NCBI RefSeq assembly: GCF_003860525.1
Contig: NZ_CP034161.1
Location: 2,046,001-2,110,000, forward strand
Direction: 5' to 3'
DNA length: 64,000 nt
Source of the DNA: Epilithonimonas vandammei
Lineage (GTDB): Bacteria > Bacteroidota > Bacteroidia > Flavobacteriales > Weeksellaceae
Shown here: positions 34,166 to 43,711 of the stretch, in pieces
Layout: each line of letters begins with the position of its first letter
How positions within the stretch are numbered: position 1 is the stretch's first letter
Position numbers and translations under genes: made by a program
The notes under the pieces: generated by a model
Database searches by the model: none
Seen by the model: the letters and a program-made list of their open reading frames with translations, nothing else
Told to the model about the DNA's origin: nothing

Positions 34166-34928
34166 ATGAAAAATCATTGTTTTTGATTTCCGGATTTTCT
34201 AAAAACTTATAGAGATAGGGCGCTTTGTTAGCAGAGCCTGTATAATGTTTTTCCAACCTTTCCAAAATATTGAGACTCAGCATTTTTCTCTGAAAATTAT
34301 TTCTTCTCAAAGGTTCACCAAGTATGGCTTCATACAGATGCTGCAATTCCTTCATAGTAAACTTATCCGGTAGAAGATTGCTTCCCATCACCTGATAATC
34401 AATATTTTTTCTGAGATATAGCAAACCTTTCTCTATCATTTCCTGATGGTCAAAAGCCATATTCGGTAATTTGTCAATGTCAAACCATTGGCACACTTCA
34501 TTAAATGCATCTGGGAAAGTATAGGTAAGTGTATAATCTATCAAGGCGCAATAACCTACAGATATGAAACGCTGATAGATCCAGTGGCTTTTATCTACTT
34601 CAATGTTTTTATTTTCCAGCAATTTCTGATGGACATTATTCTCAGTTCTTTTGATATCACCAAATGTGTAAAATTGTTCCAGAAAAACATCGGAAAGATG
34701 GGTTCTTTCGTACAGTGTTCTGGCTGCTGCATCATTAAGATTCTCATCATTGAATATAAAACCACCAGGAACAGACCAAAGATCTAGGTCGTGATACTTC
34801 AGCAATAGTACTTTGAGTGAGTCTTTATGAAAACCAAAAATAACGCAGTCTACAGAAACATGATCTACAAAATCTTTTGTGTCAATTAGCTCTTTAAGAT
34901 TGGTCTTAATTTTTTTATTTTCGGTCAT
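34164..34928 (-). CDS. NUDIX-domain transcriptional regulator (NrtR/AraR-like)
   Basis: The product has 254 residues. An N-terminal NUDIX fold contains VDCVIFGFHKDSLKVLLLKY and LWSVPGGFIFNDENL. The Nudix box is degenerate: the canonical REuxEExGu reads RTLYERTHL, so hydrolysis is probably lost. A C-terminal winged-helix follows (FTMKELQHLYEAILGEPLRR and NNFQRKMLSLNILERL). Bacteroidetes proteins of this type act as sugar-responsive regulators. The upstream MFS gene overlaps it by 14 bp, which links it to sugar uptake. That transporter is now truncated, so the regulator may have lost its target operon. Confidence 0.8.
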   Translation of the reverse strand: MTENKKIKTNLKELIDTKDFVDHVSVDCVIFGFHKDSLKVLLLKYHDLDLWSVPGGFIFNDENLNDAAARTLYERTHLSDVFLEQFYTFGDIKRTENNVHQKLLENKNIEVDKSHWIYQRFISVGYCALIDYTLTYTFPDAFNEVCQWFDIDKLPNMAFDHQEMIEKGLLYLRKNIDYQVMGSNLLPDKFTMKELQHLYEAILGEPLRRNNFQRKMLSLNILERLEKHYTGSANKAPYLYKFLENPEIKNNDFS

Positions 34929-35190
34929 AGGTCATTATAGTTTTATTTAGAAAAAATGTGAGTACAAATATAAATAATAATGGCATAATAATGTATAAAG
35001 GATAAAAATTGCTCATTTTTCCATGAAACATCATAGCCATATACAGAGATCCTAATGAACTCCCTAATGAAGAAAATATCACAACTACCGAAATAAAAAG
35101 GTGTGTTTTGTTGGTTGGTATTCTATTGAGAACTTCAGAATTGTAAAGAGGATATAAGGGCGAGAGAAATAATCCCGTAAAAGGTATCAG
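34915..35190 (-). pseudogene. MFS sugar transporter, 3' fragment
   Basis: Only about the last 90 residues survive: PFTGLFLSPLYPLYNSEVLN, followed by two hydrophobic helices and ending NKTIMTYDRK. PLYNSEVLNRIP is typical of the last third of an MFS transporter. The fragment begins exactly where the GH30 fragment on the other strand begins, near 35190. Its stop overlaps the start of the NUDIX gene by 14 bp. The 5' two thirds and its promoter are gone. Confidence 0.75.
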
Positions 35191-35658
35191 AATAATAAGA
35201 ACCTTTATTTCACAGAACAATGGACTGGTTCTAATTCATCATTTGCTGGTGATCTTATCTGGCATATGAAAAATGTGATCATCGGCTCCATGAGAAACTG
35301 GAGTAAAGTTGCCCTGGAATGGAATCTTGCCAATGATGCATCCTTCAATCCTCATACAACCGGCGGATGTACAGAGTGTAAAGGTGCTATTACCATTACC
35401 TCCGGAGAAGCTTTTACTAAAAATGTGGCTTATTATATTATTGGACAGGCGTCTAAATTTATTCCTCAAAACTCACAAAGAATTGCGTCTTCCCAACCTG
35501 GAACTTTGAGTACTGTGGCTTTTACAAGACCTGATGGTAAAATTGCTCTTATAGTTCTGAATGAAGGTGATAATACTGAAAATTTTAACATCAAATATAA
35601 CAGTAAAACTGCAGCAACTTCACTACCTGGAAAATCGGTGGCAACATTTGTGTTCTAA
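35188..35658 (+). pseudogene. GH30 glucosylceramidase/beta-glucanase, 3' fragment
   Basis: The reading frame upstream of the first ATG (35266) is part of the family: KNLYFTEQWTGSNSSFAGDL, then VIIGSMRNWSKVALEWNLAND. The first piece contains the FTEQWTG strand that usually carries the catalytic nucleophile Glu of GH30. After the barrel end, the C-terminal beta-sandwich is visible (TVAFTRPDGKIALIVLNEGD to GKSVATFVF). About two thirds of the protein, including the acid/base residue, is missing. The break coincides with the MFS fragment, which points to one deletion. Confidence 0.75.
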
Positions 35659-35671
35659 AATAAATTAGTTA

Positions 35672-36454
35672 ATGAAAAATTTAATTGTAGTATTCGCAGG
35701 TGTTTCTTTGTTAATATCCTGCAATGGATTAAAAAGTAAAAGAGTAATGGTATGGCAGGATGAATTCGATACTTCTCAGATTGATAAATCTAAATGGACT
35801 TTTGAAACGGGTGGCGATGGATTCGGAAATAATGAACTGCAGTTTTACACCAGAGACCGAAAGGAAAATGCAAGGGTAGAAGATGGCCATCTTATTATAG
35901 AAGCCAGAAAAGAATAATGGGAAAGTAACCAATACACATCTGCGAAACTCATTACCAAAAAAACATTTCCTTTCCAATACGGAAGTGTGGAGGTGCGAGC
36001 AAAATTGCCTAAAGGTAAAGGAACTTGGCCGGCGATATGGATGCTTAGTAAAAATATCAAAAAATGGCCGGATGATGGTGAGATCGACATCATGGAGCAC
36101 GTGGGATACAACGAAGGATTTATCCATGCGTCCGTACATACAAAAAAGTATAACCATATTATCGGAACACAGAAAACCGACACACTTCTCGTGAAGGACG
36201 CTACTGAAAAATTCCATGTCTACAGGGCAGACTGGACGCCTGAAAAAATTGAAATGTTCATCGACAATAAAAAATATTTCACCTATATCAATACGGAAAA
36301 AACATACGATGCCTGGCTGTTTGATCAGGCTTTTTACCTGATTCTGAATCAGGCTGTCGGTGGGAATTGGGGCGGAAAAGAAGGTGTGGACAGCACAATC
36401 TATCCTCAGAAGTTTCTGATAGATTATGTACGTGTTTATAAGATAAACGACTAA
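35672..36454 (+). pseudogene. GH16 endo-beta-glucanase (laminarinase) lipoprotein with in-frame TAA
   Basis: Reading through one TAA at 35915-35917 gives a 260-codon gene. It starts with a lipoprotein signal (LLISCNGLKS), then VWQDEFDTSQIDKSKW, the stop after HLIIEARKE, then WESNQYTSAKLITKK. The catalytic stretch DDGEIDIMEHVG (E-x-D-x-x-E) follows, and the C-terminal QAVGGNWGGKEGVDS is typical of laminarinases. The rest is undamaged, so the nonsense change should be recent. A re-start at GTG/ATG downstream (near 35987) would lack the signal. It follows the GH30 fragment by 13 nt in an operon-like arrangement. Confidence 0.85.
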
Positions 36455-36621
36455 AAAACAATATTCTAATTCGCAACTGTGATAGCAATTGAATAGGTTA
36501 ATAAAAACCAATTTTTTATTAGGTTATATTTTGAAGCTGAGCACAATTAAGCATCAAATATGCCCATTATAAAATGTCCTATAATTTACATTATGTTAAA
36601 TTGGGTATAATAATCAAATAT

Positions 36622-36650
36622 AAATCAGCACTTTAAAAAAGTGCTGATTT
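36622..36650. terminator. Terminator between GH16 and M14 genes
   Basis: Arms aaatcagcac (36622-36631) and gtgctgattt (36641-36650) with a 9-nt loop. A T-rich tract follows on the plus strand. The 220-bp gap otherwise holds nothing I recognise. Confidence 0.65.
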
Positions 36651-36673
36651 ACTTTATTTTTTTTTATGTAATT

Positions 36674-37777
36674 TTATTCTATTCTAAAATCCACTATAGC
36701 GTTCAGCTTTGGAAACTTTTTCTCTGAAATAAATTTTTTGCCTTTACAGTCGATCTCTTTCCAGCCTTTTTTATGATTAAGATCACCGACCTCCATTACA
36801 TACGGCTGATATGTCAGCTTGCCATCACCGTCCAGAATTTCTCTATACTGCACCGCAATATCAAGAACACATTCAAAATCTGTATTAAGTCTTACATCTC
36901 TGTAGATTAGATCAAAATGCGTTTCCTTGTTCTGAGGAATATCCAAATAAGTTTCATAGCTATAGGTTTCACCTTTCAAAACGGACATCGCTTTGAGAGC
37001 AAAATATAAGGCCTGCGTGTAAAACTCTCTTGTTTTTTTCCGGTCTATATCATTTTCATAAAAACCGCCTTCTACCAGAACAGACGGAATTCCGGCTTTC
37101 ATAAAATTATCTCCGGCTGAAGTTGGGTAAAATTCGTCTGTATATTTTGCAATTCTGTTTGGCAGCATTTGTTTCATCTGCAGATATACAGCAGCGATGA
37201 CGGCCATACTTTTTTTCCTGTTTTCTGTAATAGCTCTCTCAGGGCTTTCAGAAGGCGCCAAGAATGACAAAGTTGCAGGATGCTTTCCGTCTGTAGAAAA
37301 AATCGTTCGCTGATCGTGAAGATTCAGTAAATAATCATAATCTCCAGTAAGTACTACAGATTTCAGAATTTTCATTTCTGAACTGGAATTTCGCAAATAA
37401 TCTCTGTTTATATCAATATCAAAGGCGTTTCTTCTGGTCCATTGTTCAGACCCGTCAGGATTCAGCATAAAAATAAAATCAAGCTGAATAAGTTCAAATA
37501 GCTTTTCCTTAAGTTCTGGATGTTTTTCAAAGATAGCAAGAAGATCCAGCATTGCCAGAGTTGCAGTAGATTCGTTTCCATGCATCTGAGACCAAGCTGC
37601 AATTCTGGTGACACCTTGCCCTAAAGTCATCATATAAATTGGTTTTCCTAATCCGGATTTACCAACTTCTTTTATGCAATCGCTGTAATTACTCTGTAGA
37701 TAAGAAAATAATTTTTCAGGAGAAATATAACGTTCTGGAAAATTTACATTTTTAAAATAGGGAAAACTGACGGTCAT
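36674..37777 (-). CDS. M14-family zinc carboxypeptidase
   Basis: ATG 37777 (MTVSFPYFKN) gives 367 residues; an earlier in-frame ATG at 37861 would add 28 residues that lie over the operator-rich intergenic region and look non-coding. Zinc ligands are visible in QMHGNESTATL (HxxE) and LNLHDQRTIF. The catalytic Glu is probably in VLVEGGFYEND. No signal peptide is seen, so a cytosolic location is expected. The protein resembles the M14 group that cleaves C-terminal residues of peptides or cell-wall fragments; substrate unknown. It is divergent from terC. Confidence 0.87.
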   Translation of the reverse strand: MTVSFPYFKNVNFPERYISPEKLFSYLQSNYSDCIKEVGKSGLGKPIYMMTLGQGVTRIAAWSQMHGNESTATLAMLDLLAIFEKHPELKEKLFELIQLDFIFMLNPDGSEQWTRRNAFDIDINRDYLRNSSSEMKILKSVVLTGDYDYLLNLHDQRTIFSTDGKHPATLSFLAPSESPERAITENRKKSMAVIAAVYLQMKQMLPNRIAKYTDEFYPTSAGDNFMKAGIPSVLVEGGFYENDIDRKKTREFYTQALYFALKAMSVLKGETYSYETYLDIPQNKETHFDLIYRDVRLNTDFECVLDIAVQYREILDGDGKLTYQPYVMEVGDLNHKKGWKEIDCKGKKFISEKKFPKLNAIVDFRIE

Positions 37778-37830
37778 TTTAGTTGTTTTGATTTGTAACA
37801 AAAATAAGATTAAATCCGAAATTACACTTG

Positions 37831-37842
37831 TTACATTTGTAA
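37831..37842. promoter_or_regulatory. Palindromic site TTACATTTGTAA
   Basis: A perfect TTACA-TT-TGTAA inverted repeat lies 54 nt upstream of the M14 start. It is one of five sites of the same pattern around the M14, terC and Xre genes (37.8-40.9 kb). Confidence 0.55.
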
Positions 37843-37855
37843 AATCATTAAACAT

Positions 37856-37867
37856 TGACAAATGTCA
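37856..37867. promoter_or_regulatory. Palindromic site TGACAAATGTCA
   Basis: A perfect TGACA-AA-TGTCA inverted repeat 13 nt from the previous site. Two close sites suggest cooperative binding of a dimeric repressor. Confidence 0.5.
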
Positions 37868-38054
37868 CTTTGTCTGTTGATTATTTTGTGGAATGCATTA
37901 TTTTTAATTTCAAGTCATAAATAACATAATATCAATAATTTATAACATTCATCTAAATATAAATTTTAATTTTACTTTAAGTGTATTTTTAGTGAATGTT
38001 CTCCGTTTGTTCATCAATCCATTAAACGCAAAAACACCATAAATATCCTAATAT

Positions 38055-38066
38055 TTACAAATGTGC
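38055..38066. promoter_or_regulatory. Half-conserved site TTACAAATGTGC
   Basis: This shares TTACAAATGT with the other sites, with an imperfect second arm. It lies about 50 nt upstream of the terC start. Confidence 0.4.
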
Positions 38067-38115
38067 AACCCATTAATTAACAATTAATTCCTTATTTTTG
38101 CCAATATTTTAAACA

Positions 38116-39171
38116 ATGAGTAACGAAATTTTGTTTCTTTCCGGATTCCTGGTTTTTATTGTAATTATCCTCTTATTGGATTTGGGACTATTTAGTAAAA
38201 AAGACGGACCAGTGTCTCTAAAGCAAGCCGGGCTGATGAGTTTTTTTATTGTTCTTCTTTCTATGGGCTTTTATGTCTTACTCACCTATTACGGTCATCT
38301 GATTCATAATATTGATAGTATTGAAAGGCTGCAGGAAATTGTTGCTAAACATAAACATCCAATTCAGATAAACCCATCAAATTTCGAACATTCATTATTA
38401 TTATATGACAAGAACCTCGGCTTGGAATTTTTAACAGGCTACCTTGTGGAATATGCGTTGTCTGTAGACAATATATTTGTGATCTTATTAGTATTTAGCG
38501 GATTTGGGGTGGCGCCGAGAAATTACCACAGAGTCTTGTTCTGGGGAATTTTTGGAGCCATTGTAATGCGTTTTCTGTTTATATTTATTGGTGCAGCACT
38601 CATTCAGAAGTTTGAATGGATAATGTACCTATTTGGCGCATTCCTTATATATACAGGCATAAAGATGTTTATAGATCGTAATAAGGATGAAGAAATTGAT
38701 CCTCAACATCATCCAATTGTCAAGTTTGCACAAAAACACTTCAAGGTTCATAACCAGTTTGTAGGTAATAAGTTCTTTGTTATTATAGACGGTGTAAAAA
38801 AAATGACTCCGTTATTCCTGGTTCTCATCATCGTAGAAGCTACAGATCTTATCTTTGCGGTAGATAGTATTCCTGCTATTTTTTCTATAACTAAAGATCC
38901 TTATATTGTGTTCTTTTCTAATATTTTTGCCATTATAGGACTAAGATCTATGTTCTTTTTGCTGGCTGGAATTGTTGATAAATTCAGATTTCTAAAGATA
39001 GGTCTTGCTGCTTTATTAGCATTTATTGGTCTTAAAATGGTGTTCCATCATTATCTGGAACTTATCGGTTTTGGAACTTCGCATTCCCTTATTGTAATAA
39101 TGTCCATATTGCTTCTTAGCATTGGAACTTCCCTACTCTTCCCTGGAAAGGGGCATAAGAAAGCCCATTAA
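38116..39171 (+). CDS. TerC/Alx-family integral membrane protein
   Basis: The product has 351 residues with about nine membrane helices. TerC family marks are present: GYLVEYALSVDNIFVILLVF (with conserved acidic residues inside the membrane), RVLFWGIFGAIVMRFLFI, and a second half VEATDLIFAVDSIPAIFSIT. The DN/DS residues in the helices are the likely metal-binding sites, consistent with the family's link to Mn2+ export and metallation of exported proteins. It is a single gene followed by a strong terminator. A TATTTTTG element lies about 15 nt upstream. Confidence 0.92.
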   Translation: MSNEILFLSGFLVFIVIILLLDLGLFSKKDGPVSLKQAGLMSFFIVLLSMGFYVLLTYYGHLIHNIDSIERLQEIVAKHKHPIQINPSNFEHSLLLYDKNLGLEFLTGYLVEYALSVDNIFVILLVFSGFGVAPRNYHRVLFWGIFGAIVMRFLFIFIGAALIQKFEWIMYLFGAFLIYTGIKMFIDRNKDEEIDPQHHPIVKFAQKHFKVHNQFVGNKFFVIIDGVKKMTPLFLVLIIVEATDLIFAVDSIPAIFSITKDPYIVFFSNIFAIIGLRSMFFLLAGIVDKFRFLKIGLAALLAFIGLKMVFHHYLELIGFGTSHSLIVIMSILLLSIGTSLLFPGKGHKKAH

Positions 39172-39205
39172 AATAACTTTTACTTTCACATTTACATAGT
39201 AATCC

Positions 39206-39230
39206 AGCTACTCATTGAGTAGCTTTTTTT
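39206..39230 (+). terminator. Terminator after terC
   Basis: Arms agctactca (39206-39214) and tgagtagct (39216-39224) form a near-perfect palindrome followed by six T. The remaining 195 bp up to the IS5 element hold no gene. It contains one TTTTCCACA word, which I do not consider an origin. Confidence 0.75.
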
Positions 39231-39425
39231 ATAAACTTATGATCCCCATTTTTGGATTTATCTACAAATGCGCGTTTCCCACAAGCTTTAATATTCATTT
39301 GTTGATAAGTGTAAATTCCCATACAGTTTTCCACAGTAAATACGAATATTACCTGTAAAACAATGACTTATAGAGTAATGTATGTTACTAACAAGATGTT
39401 TACAGAAGTAAACTCAACCTAATTA

Positions 39426-40889
<1,464 letters not shown>

Positions 40890-40892
40890 TAA

Positions 40893-40904
40893 TTACAAAT
40901 GTAA
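40893..40904. promoter_or_regulatory. Palindromic site TTACAAATGTAA upstream of the Xre gene
   Basis: A perfect TTACA-AA-TGTAA inverted repeat, 34 nt before the Xre ATG and overlapping its TAACTTTG -7 element. The first three bases are shared with the IS5 target duplication. Confidence 0.6.
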
Positions 40905-40909
40905 CTTTG
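40902..40909 (+). promoter_or_regulatory. Promoter -7 element (TAACTTTG) of the Xre gene
   Basis: TAACTTTG fits TAnnTTTG. The matching -33 position, about 20 nt upstream, now falls inside the right end of IS5, so the promoter may be altered. Confidence 0.55.
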
Positions 40910-40925
40910 TTTTAAAAAAATATTT

Positions 40926-40937
40926 TTACATTTGTGA
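40926..40937. promoter_or_regulatory. Palindromic site TTACATTTGTGA at the Xre start
   Basis: TTACA-TT-TGTGA lies one base before the ATG of the Xre gene. Together with the site at 40893 it brackets the transcription start, as expected for an autoregulated repressor. Confidence 0.55.
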
Positions 40938-40938
40938 A

Positions 40939-41460
40939 ATGGAATTTAATGATAGAATTACAAAAGTAATAGAGTTTTCGGAACTGTCTCCAGCTGAATT
41001 TGCTGAAGAGATTGGAGTGCAACGCTCAAGCATCTCTCATATCCTTTCGGGTAGAAACAAACCGTCTCTCGACTTTATAACAAAAATAAAATCTAAATTT
41101 CCTGATATCGAATGGAATTGGCTGATTACAGGAACCGGTGAAATGTTGATTGGTAAGGAAGAAGCTAAAATCGCGGAAAATCAAAATTCTCAAGAAGAGG
41201 AAAAACCAGTGAAAAAATCGCTGCCTAATCTCTTCTCACTAATCAATGATGAGCAGTTCGGCTATACGGAAACCGAAGATGATGTTACAAAAACAGTGAT
41301 GCGAGAATCTGATATTAGTGTACAAACATCAGAAAGAAATAAAATAAACGATTCTCAGCCATTAGAGAATTTTCCAAAAAAACAAGATTCCGATCCAAAA
41401 AAAATCAGAAGAATTGTGTTTTTTTATGATGACGGAACTTTTGAAACCTATGAAAATTAA
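40939..41460 (+). CDS. Xre-family helix-turn-helix regulator
   Basis: The product has 173 residues. An N-terminal HTH_3 domain is clear: RITKVIEFSELSPAEFAEEI, GVQRSSISHILSGRNKPSLD and FITKIKSKFPDIEWNWLITG. The C-terminal 90 residues are acidic and low complexity, ending KKIRRIVFFYDDGTFETYEN, a tail that I recall from many Flavobacteriia HTH proteins. Two palindromic sites flank its transcription start, suggesting negative autoregulation. IS5 sits just upstream. tRNA-Arg follows on the same strand. Confidence 0.88.
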   Translation: MEFNDRITKVIEFSELSPAEFAEEIGVQRSSISHILSGRNKPSLDFITKIKSKFPDIEWNWLITGTGEMLIGKEEAKIAENQNSQEEEKPVKKSLPNLFSLINDEQFGYTETEDDVTKTVMRESDISVQTSERNKINDSQPLENFPKKQDSDPKKIRRIVFFYDDGTFETYEN

Positions 41461-41483
41461 TTATTTTTGATAACTGTTTCCAA

Positions 41484-41555
41484 GGCCTCATAGTTCAACG
41501 GATAGAATAGAAGTTTCCTAAACTTTAGATCCAGGTTCGATTCCTGGTGAGGCTA
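41484..41555 (+). tRNA. tRNA-Arg (CCT)
   Basis: The 72-nt cloverleaf has a 7-bp acceptor stem (ggcctca / tgaggct, first pair G-U) and a D arm gttc...gaat. The anticodon stem gaagt/acttt encloses ttcctaa (anticodon CCT, Arg AGG). The T arm is ccagg/cctgg around ttcgatt. Discriminator is A at 41555; CCA is not encoded. Confidence 0.95.
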
Positions 41556-41560
41556 CACTA

Positions 41561-41923
41561 TTATTTGATATATTTTGCCACTTTGTTTTCTAGTTCTTCC
41601 AGATCAAATGGCTTGGCAACATAATCATCTGCTTTTGCACTTTCTGCAAGAGATTCTATATCATTATTGGCAGTTACATAGAGCACGGGAATATTCCGAA
41701 ACTGTTCATTGCTTTTAAGAAGTTTGGTAGCTTCAATTCCGCCAATATTCGGGATCCAGTTGTCCATCAGAATAATATCAGGATGAAACTCGGAAACTTT
41801 TTCCAAAATGTTGTGAGACGTCTGGGAGATATCTACCTCATAACCGCCATCCTTGAAAATTATTGAGATGAGCTCCAGCAAAGTAGTATCATCATCAAAA
41901 ATCAATATCTTTTTCTTATCCAT
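41561..41923 (-). CDS. Single-domain response regulator
   Basis: This 120-residue CheY-like protein is a lone receiver domain: KKILIFDDDTTLLELIS with the acidic pair, DIILMDNWIPNIGG with the phosphoacceptor Asp about residue 53, YVTANND (T), and DYVAKPFD (K). No output domain is present. It is the last gene of the signalling cluster and its 3' end lies only 6 nt from the convergent tRNA-Arg. It likely acts as a diffusible phosphate acceptor for the hybrid kinases upstream. Confidence 0.9.
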   Translation of the reverse strand: MDKKKILIFDDDTTLLELISIIFKDGGYEVDISQTSHNILEKVSEFHPDIILMDNWIPNIGGIEATKLLKSNEQFRNIPVLYVTANNDIESLAESAKADDYVAKPFDLEELENKVAKYIK

Positions 41924-41939
41924 AATCTTAATTTGATTC

Positions 41940-42512
41940 TTATATATTTAATTGATTAATATTAATGCACAGTTTTTCCGGATTAATAAGAAGATCATAG
42001 TCAACCTGCTCTTTGGCGTGTCTTGGCATATAATCTACTTCAGCTGTTTCAGGATCCTGAATCCAGATTTTTCCGTTATTGTTTTTTATATATTTCAATC
42101 CGTATATGCCGTCCGCATTGGCACCGGATAATAAAATGGCTAAAAGATTTTCTTTGTAAACCTGTGAGGCCGATACAAAAGAAATGTCTATAGAAGGTCT
42201 AGAAAAATGATGCTTTTCTGACCTGTCCAATGAAAGATTGGTCTTCGAATCAAATAGTAGATGATAATCTGCGGGGGCAATATATATTTTATCATTTTCT
42301 ATTTCCGTTTTATCTTCTATTTCTATTACCTTCTTATCTGTAAATTGCTGAAGTAATGACTGCAATACACTTGTAGACTGTGCTTTTCTATGGATGACAA
42401 GGACAATGGGAAAATCTAACTTCCTTTCCAAACCGCGAACAAGATCGAGTATCACCTGCAGGCTGCCTGCAGATCCGCCGATAATCACCAATTCTGTCCG
42501 TATCTTTTGCAT
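41940..42512 (-). CDS. CheB-type methylesterase, catalytic domain only
   Basis: The product has 190 residues and consists of the CheB_methylest domain without a receiver. The catalytic triad can be placed: Ser14 in IIGGSAGSLQ, His41 in LVIHRKAQ, and Asp134 in LLSGANADGIYG. In chemotaxis, CheB removes methyl groups from receptor glutamates. No chemoreceptor is present in this window, so the substrate is unknown, possibly the GAF/coiled-coil region of the hybrid kinase. It follows CheR by 2 nt, and the two are clearly translated together. Confidence 0.9.
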   Translation of the reverse strand: MQKIRTELVIIGGSAGSLQVILDLVRGLERKLDFPIVLVIHRKAQSTSVLQSLLQQFTDKKVIEIEDKTEIENDKIYIAPADYHLLFDSKTNLSLDRSEKHHFSRPSIDISFVSASQVYKENLLAILLSGANADGIYGLKYIKNNNGKIWIQDPETAEVDYMPRHAKEQVDYDLLINPEKLCININQLNI

Positions 42513-42514
42513 CT

Positions 42515-43345
42515 TTAGTTCTGTGTCGTTTTTTTCCAGATTTTCTGATCATCGATCTGCTGGTAGATGGTTGCCAAGCTAGAAAACCTTAATGTTTCTT
42601 TAGAACCTAGCGCAAGATACCCCAGATTTTCCAAACTGTCATCAAACAATTTGAACACCCGTTCCTGCAAAGGCTTATCAAAATAAATTAGTACATTCCT
42701 GCAGACAATCAGCTGAAAGCTGTTAAATGAGCTGTCAGACACCAGATTATGTGTAGAAAGAATCATTTTTTCTTTCAGACTACTGTCAAATCTTGCACTG
42801 TCGTAATTTGCCGTATAATAATCCGAAAAGTCTTTTTTGCCTCCAGATAAAATATAATTTTCAGAATAAGTCTTCATCTGACTGATCGGAAAGACACCAG
42901 CCCGCGCAGTTTCTAAAACCGAAGGATTAATGTCTGTCGCATAAATCAACGATTTATGATATAGCCCTGCCTCTTTCAGAAGTATTGCCACAGAATACGC
43001 TTCTTCGCCAGTAGAACATCCAGCAATCCATATTCTTATAAGTGAATAGGTTCCTAGTTGCGGAAGTATATTTTCTCTTAGTTCTTTAAAGAAATATGGA
43101 TCTCTGAACATCTCTGTCACATTGACTGTTACTTCTTCTATAAAGCGCTTCAGATAATTTGGTTCGTTAATAAGTGTATATCTCAGTTCTGCAAAGCTCG
43201 TAAACTTATCTATCAGGCAAATTCTATTAACACGCCTTTTGAAAGATGCCCGGCTGTATAGCGAAAAGTCATAGCCATACAAATCATAAACATCTTTTAT
43301 CAGATATTCTAACTCTTCATCTTTTACAATTTCGGGTTCTATCAT
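42515..43345 (-). CDS. CheR-type protein-glutamate methyltransferase
   Basis: The product has 276 residues. The N-terminal helical domain (LIKDVYDLYGYDFSLYSRAS) is followed by a Rossmann-type SAM domain with IRIWIAGCSTGEEAYSVAIL (motif I), YATDINPSVLETARAGVF (acidic motif), and FQLIVCRNVLIYFDKPLQER. These are all typical of CheR. It overlaps the upstream response regulator by 1 nt and precedes CheB. Together they would set the methylation state of a sensory protein. Confidence 0.93.
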   Translation of the reverse strand: MIEPEIVKDEELEYLIKDVYDLYGYDFSLYSRASFKRRVNRICLIDKFTSFAELRYTLINEPNYLKRFIEEVTVNVTEMFRDPYFFKELRENILPQLGTYSLIRIWIAGCSTGEEAYSVAILLKEAGLYHKSLIYATDINPSVLETARAGVFPISQMKTYSENYILSGGKKDFSDYYTANYDSARFDSSLKEKMILSTHNLVSDSSFNSFQLIVCRNVLIYFDKPLQERVFKLFDDSLENLGYLALGSKETLRFSSLATIYQQIDDQKIWKKTTQN

Positions 43346-43710
43346 TATGATAATTTTTCAATGGTATTTAAAAGAGTATCAACATTAATTGGTTTTGTAA
43401 CATAATCATCTGCTCCTGCTTCCAAACATTTTTCACGGTCTTCCGGCATGGCTTGCGCAGTCACGGCAATAATTATGCTATTATTGATTGGTTCTGTTTT
43501 CCGGATATTTTTCATTGTTTGATATCCATCCATATCCGGCATCATCATATCCATTAATATGACTTTTATATCCGGTTCATCCTTTAACATTGTAATGGCT
43601 TCGTCTCCAGACAAGGAACTTCTAACATCATAACCTTTTGATTTTAATGTTAGCTTTAGAGCAAATATATTTCTGGGATCGTCATCTACGATCAGTATTT
43701 TTTTCTTCAT
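43345..43710 (-). CDS. Single-domain response regulator
   Basis: A lone receiver of 121 residues: KKKILIVDDDPRNIFALKL (acidic pair), VILMDMMMPDMDGYQTM (phosphoacceptor Asp), IIAVTAQAMPEDREKCLEAG and DDYVTKPINVD (Lys). It is very similar to the last receiver of the large hybrid kinase next door, whose corresponding motif is VVLMDMMMPEMDGYETI, so one may derive from the other. It sits 1 nt after the kinase and overlaps cheR by 1 nt. Confidence 0.92.
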   Translation of the reverse strand: MKKKILIVDDDPRNIFALKLTLKSKGYDVRSSLSGDEAITMLKDEPDIKVILMDMMMPDMDGYQTMKNIRKTEPINNSIIIAVTAQAMPEDREKCLEAGADDYVTKPINVDTLLNTIEKLS

Positions 43711-43711
43711 A

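Noticed and set aside
37778-37861. Longer N-terminus of the M14 peptidase starting at 37861
   Set aside because: The extra 28 residues overlap two palindromic operator-like sites and lack similarity to the family. ATG 37777 fits better.
39231-39425. Possible replication origin with DnaA-box-like words (TTTTCCACA, TTATCTACA, TTTCCCACA)
   Set aside because: Only one word fits the consensus fully, there is no dnaA or other origin marker nearby, and gene directions on either side do not diverge from this point.
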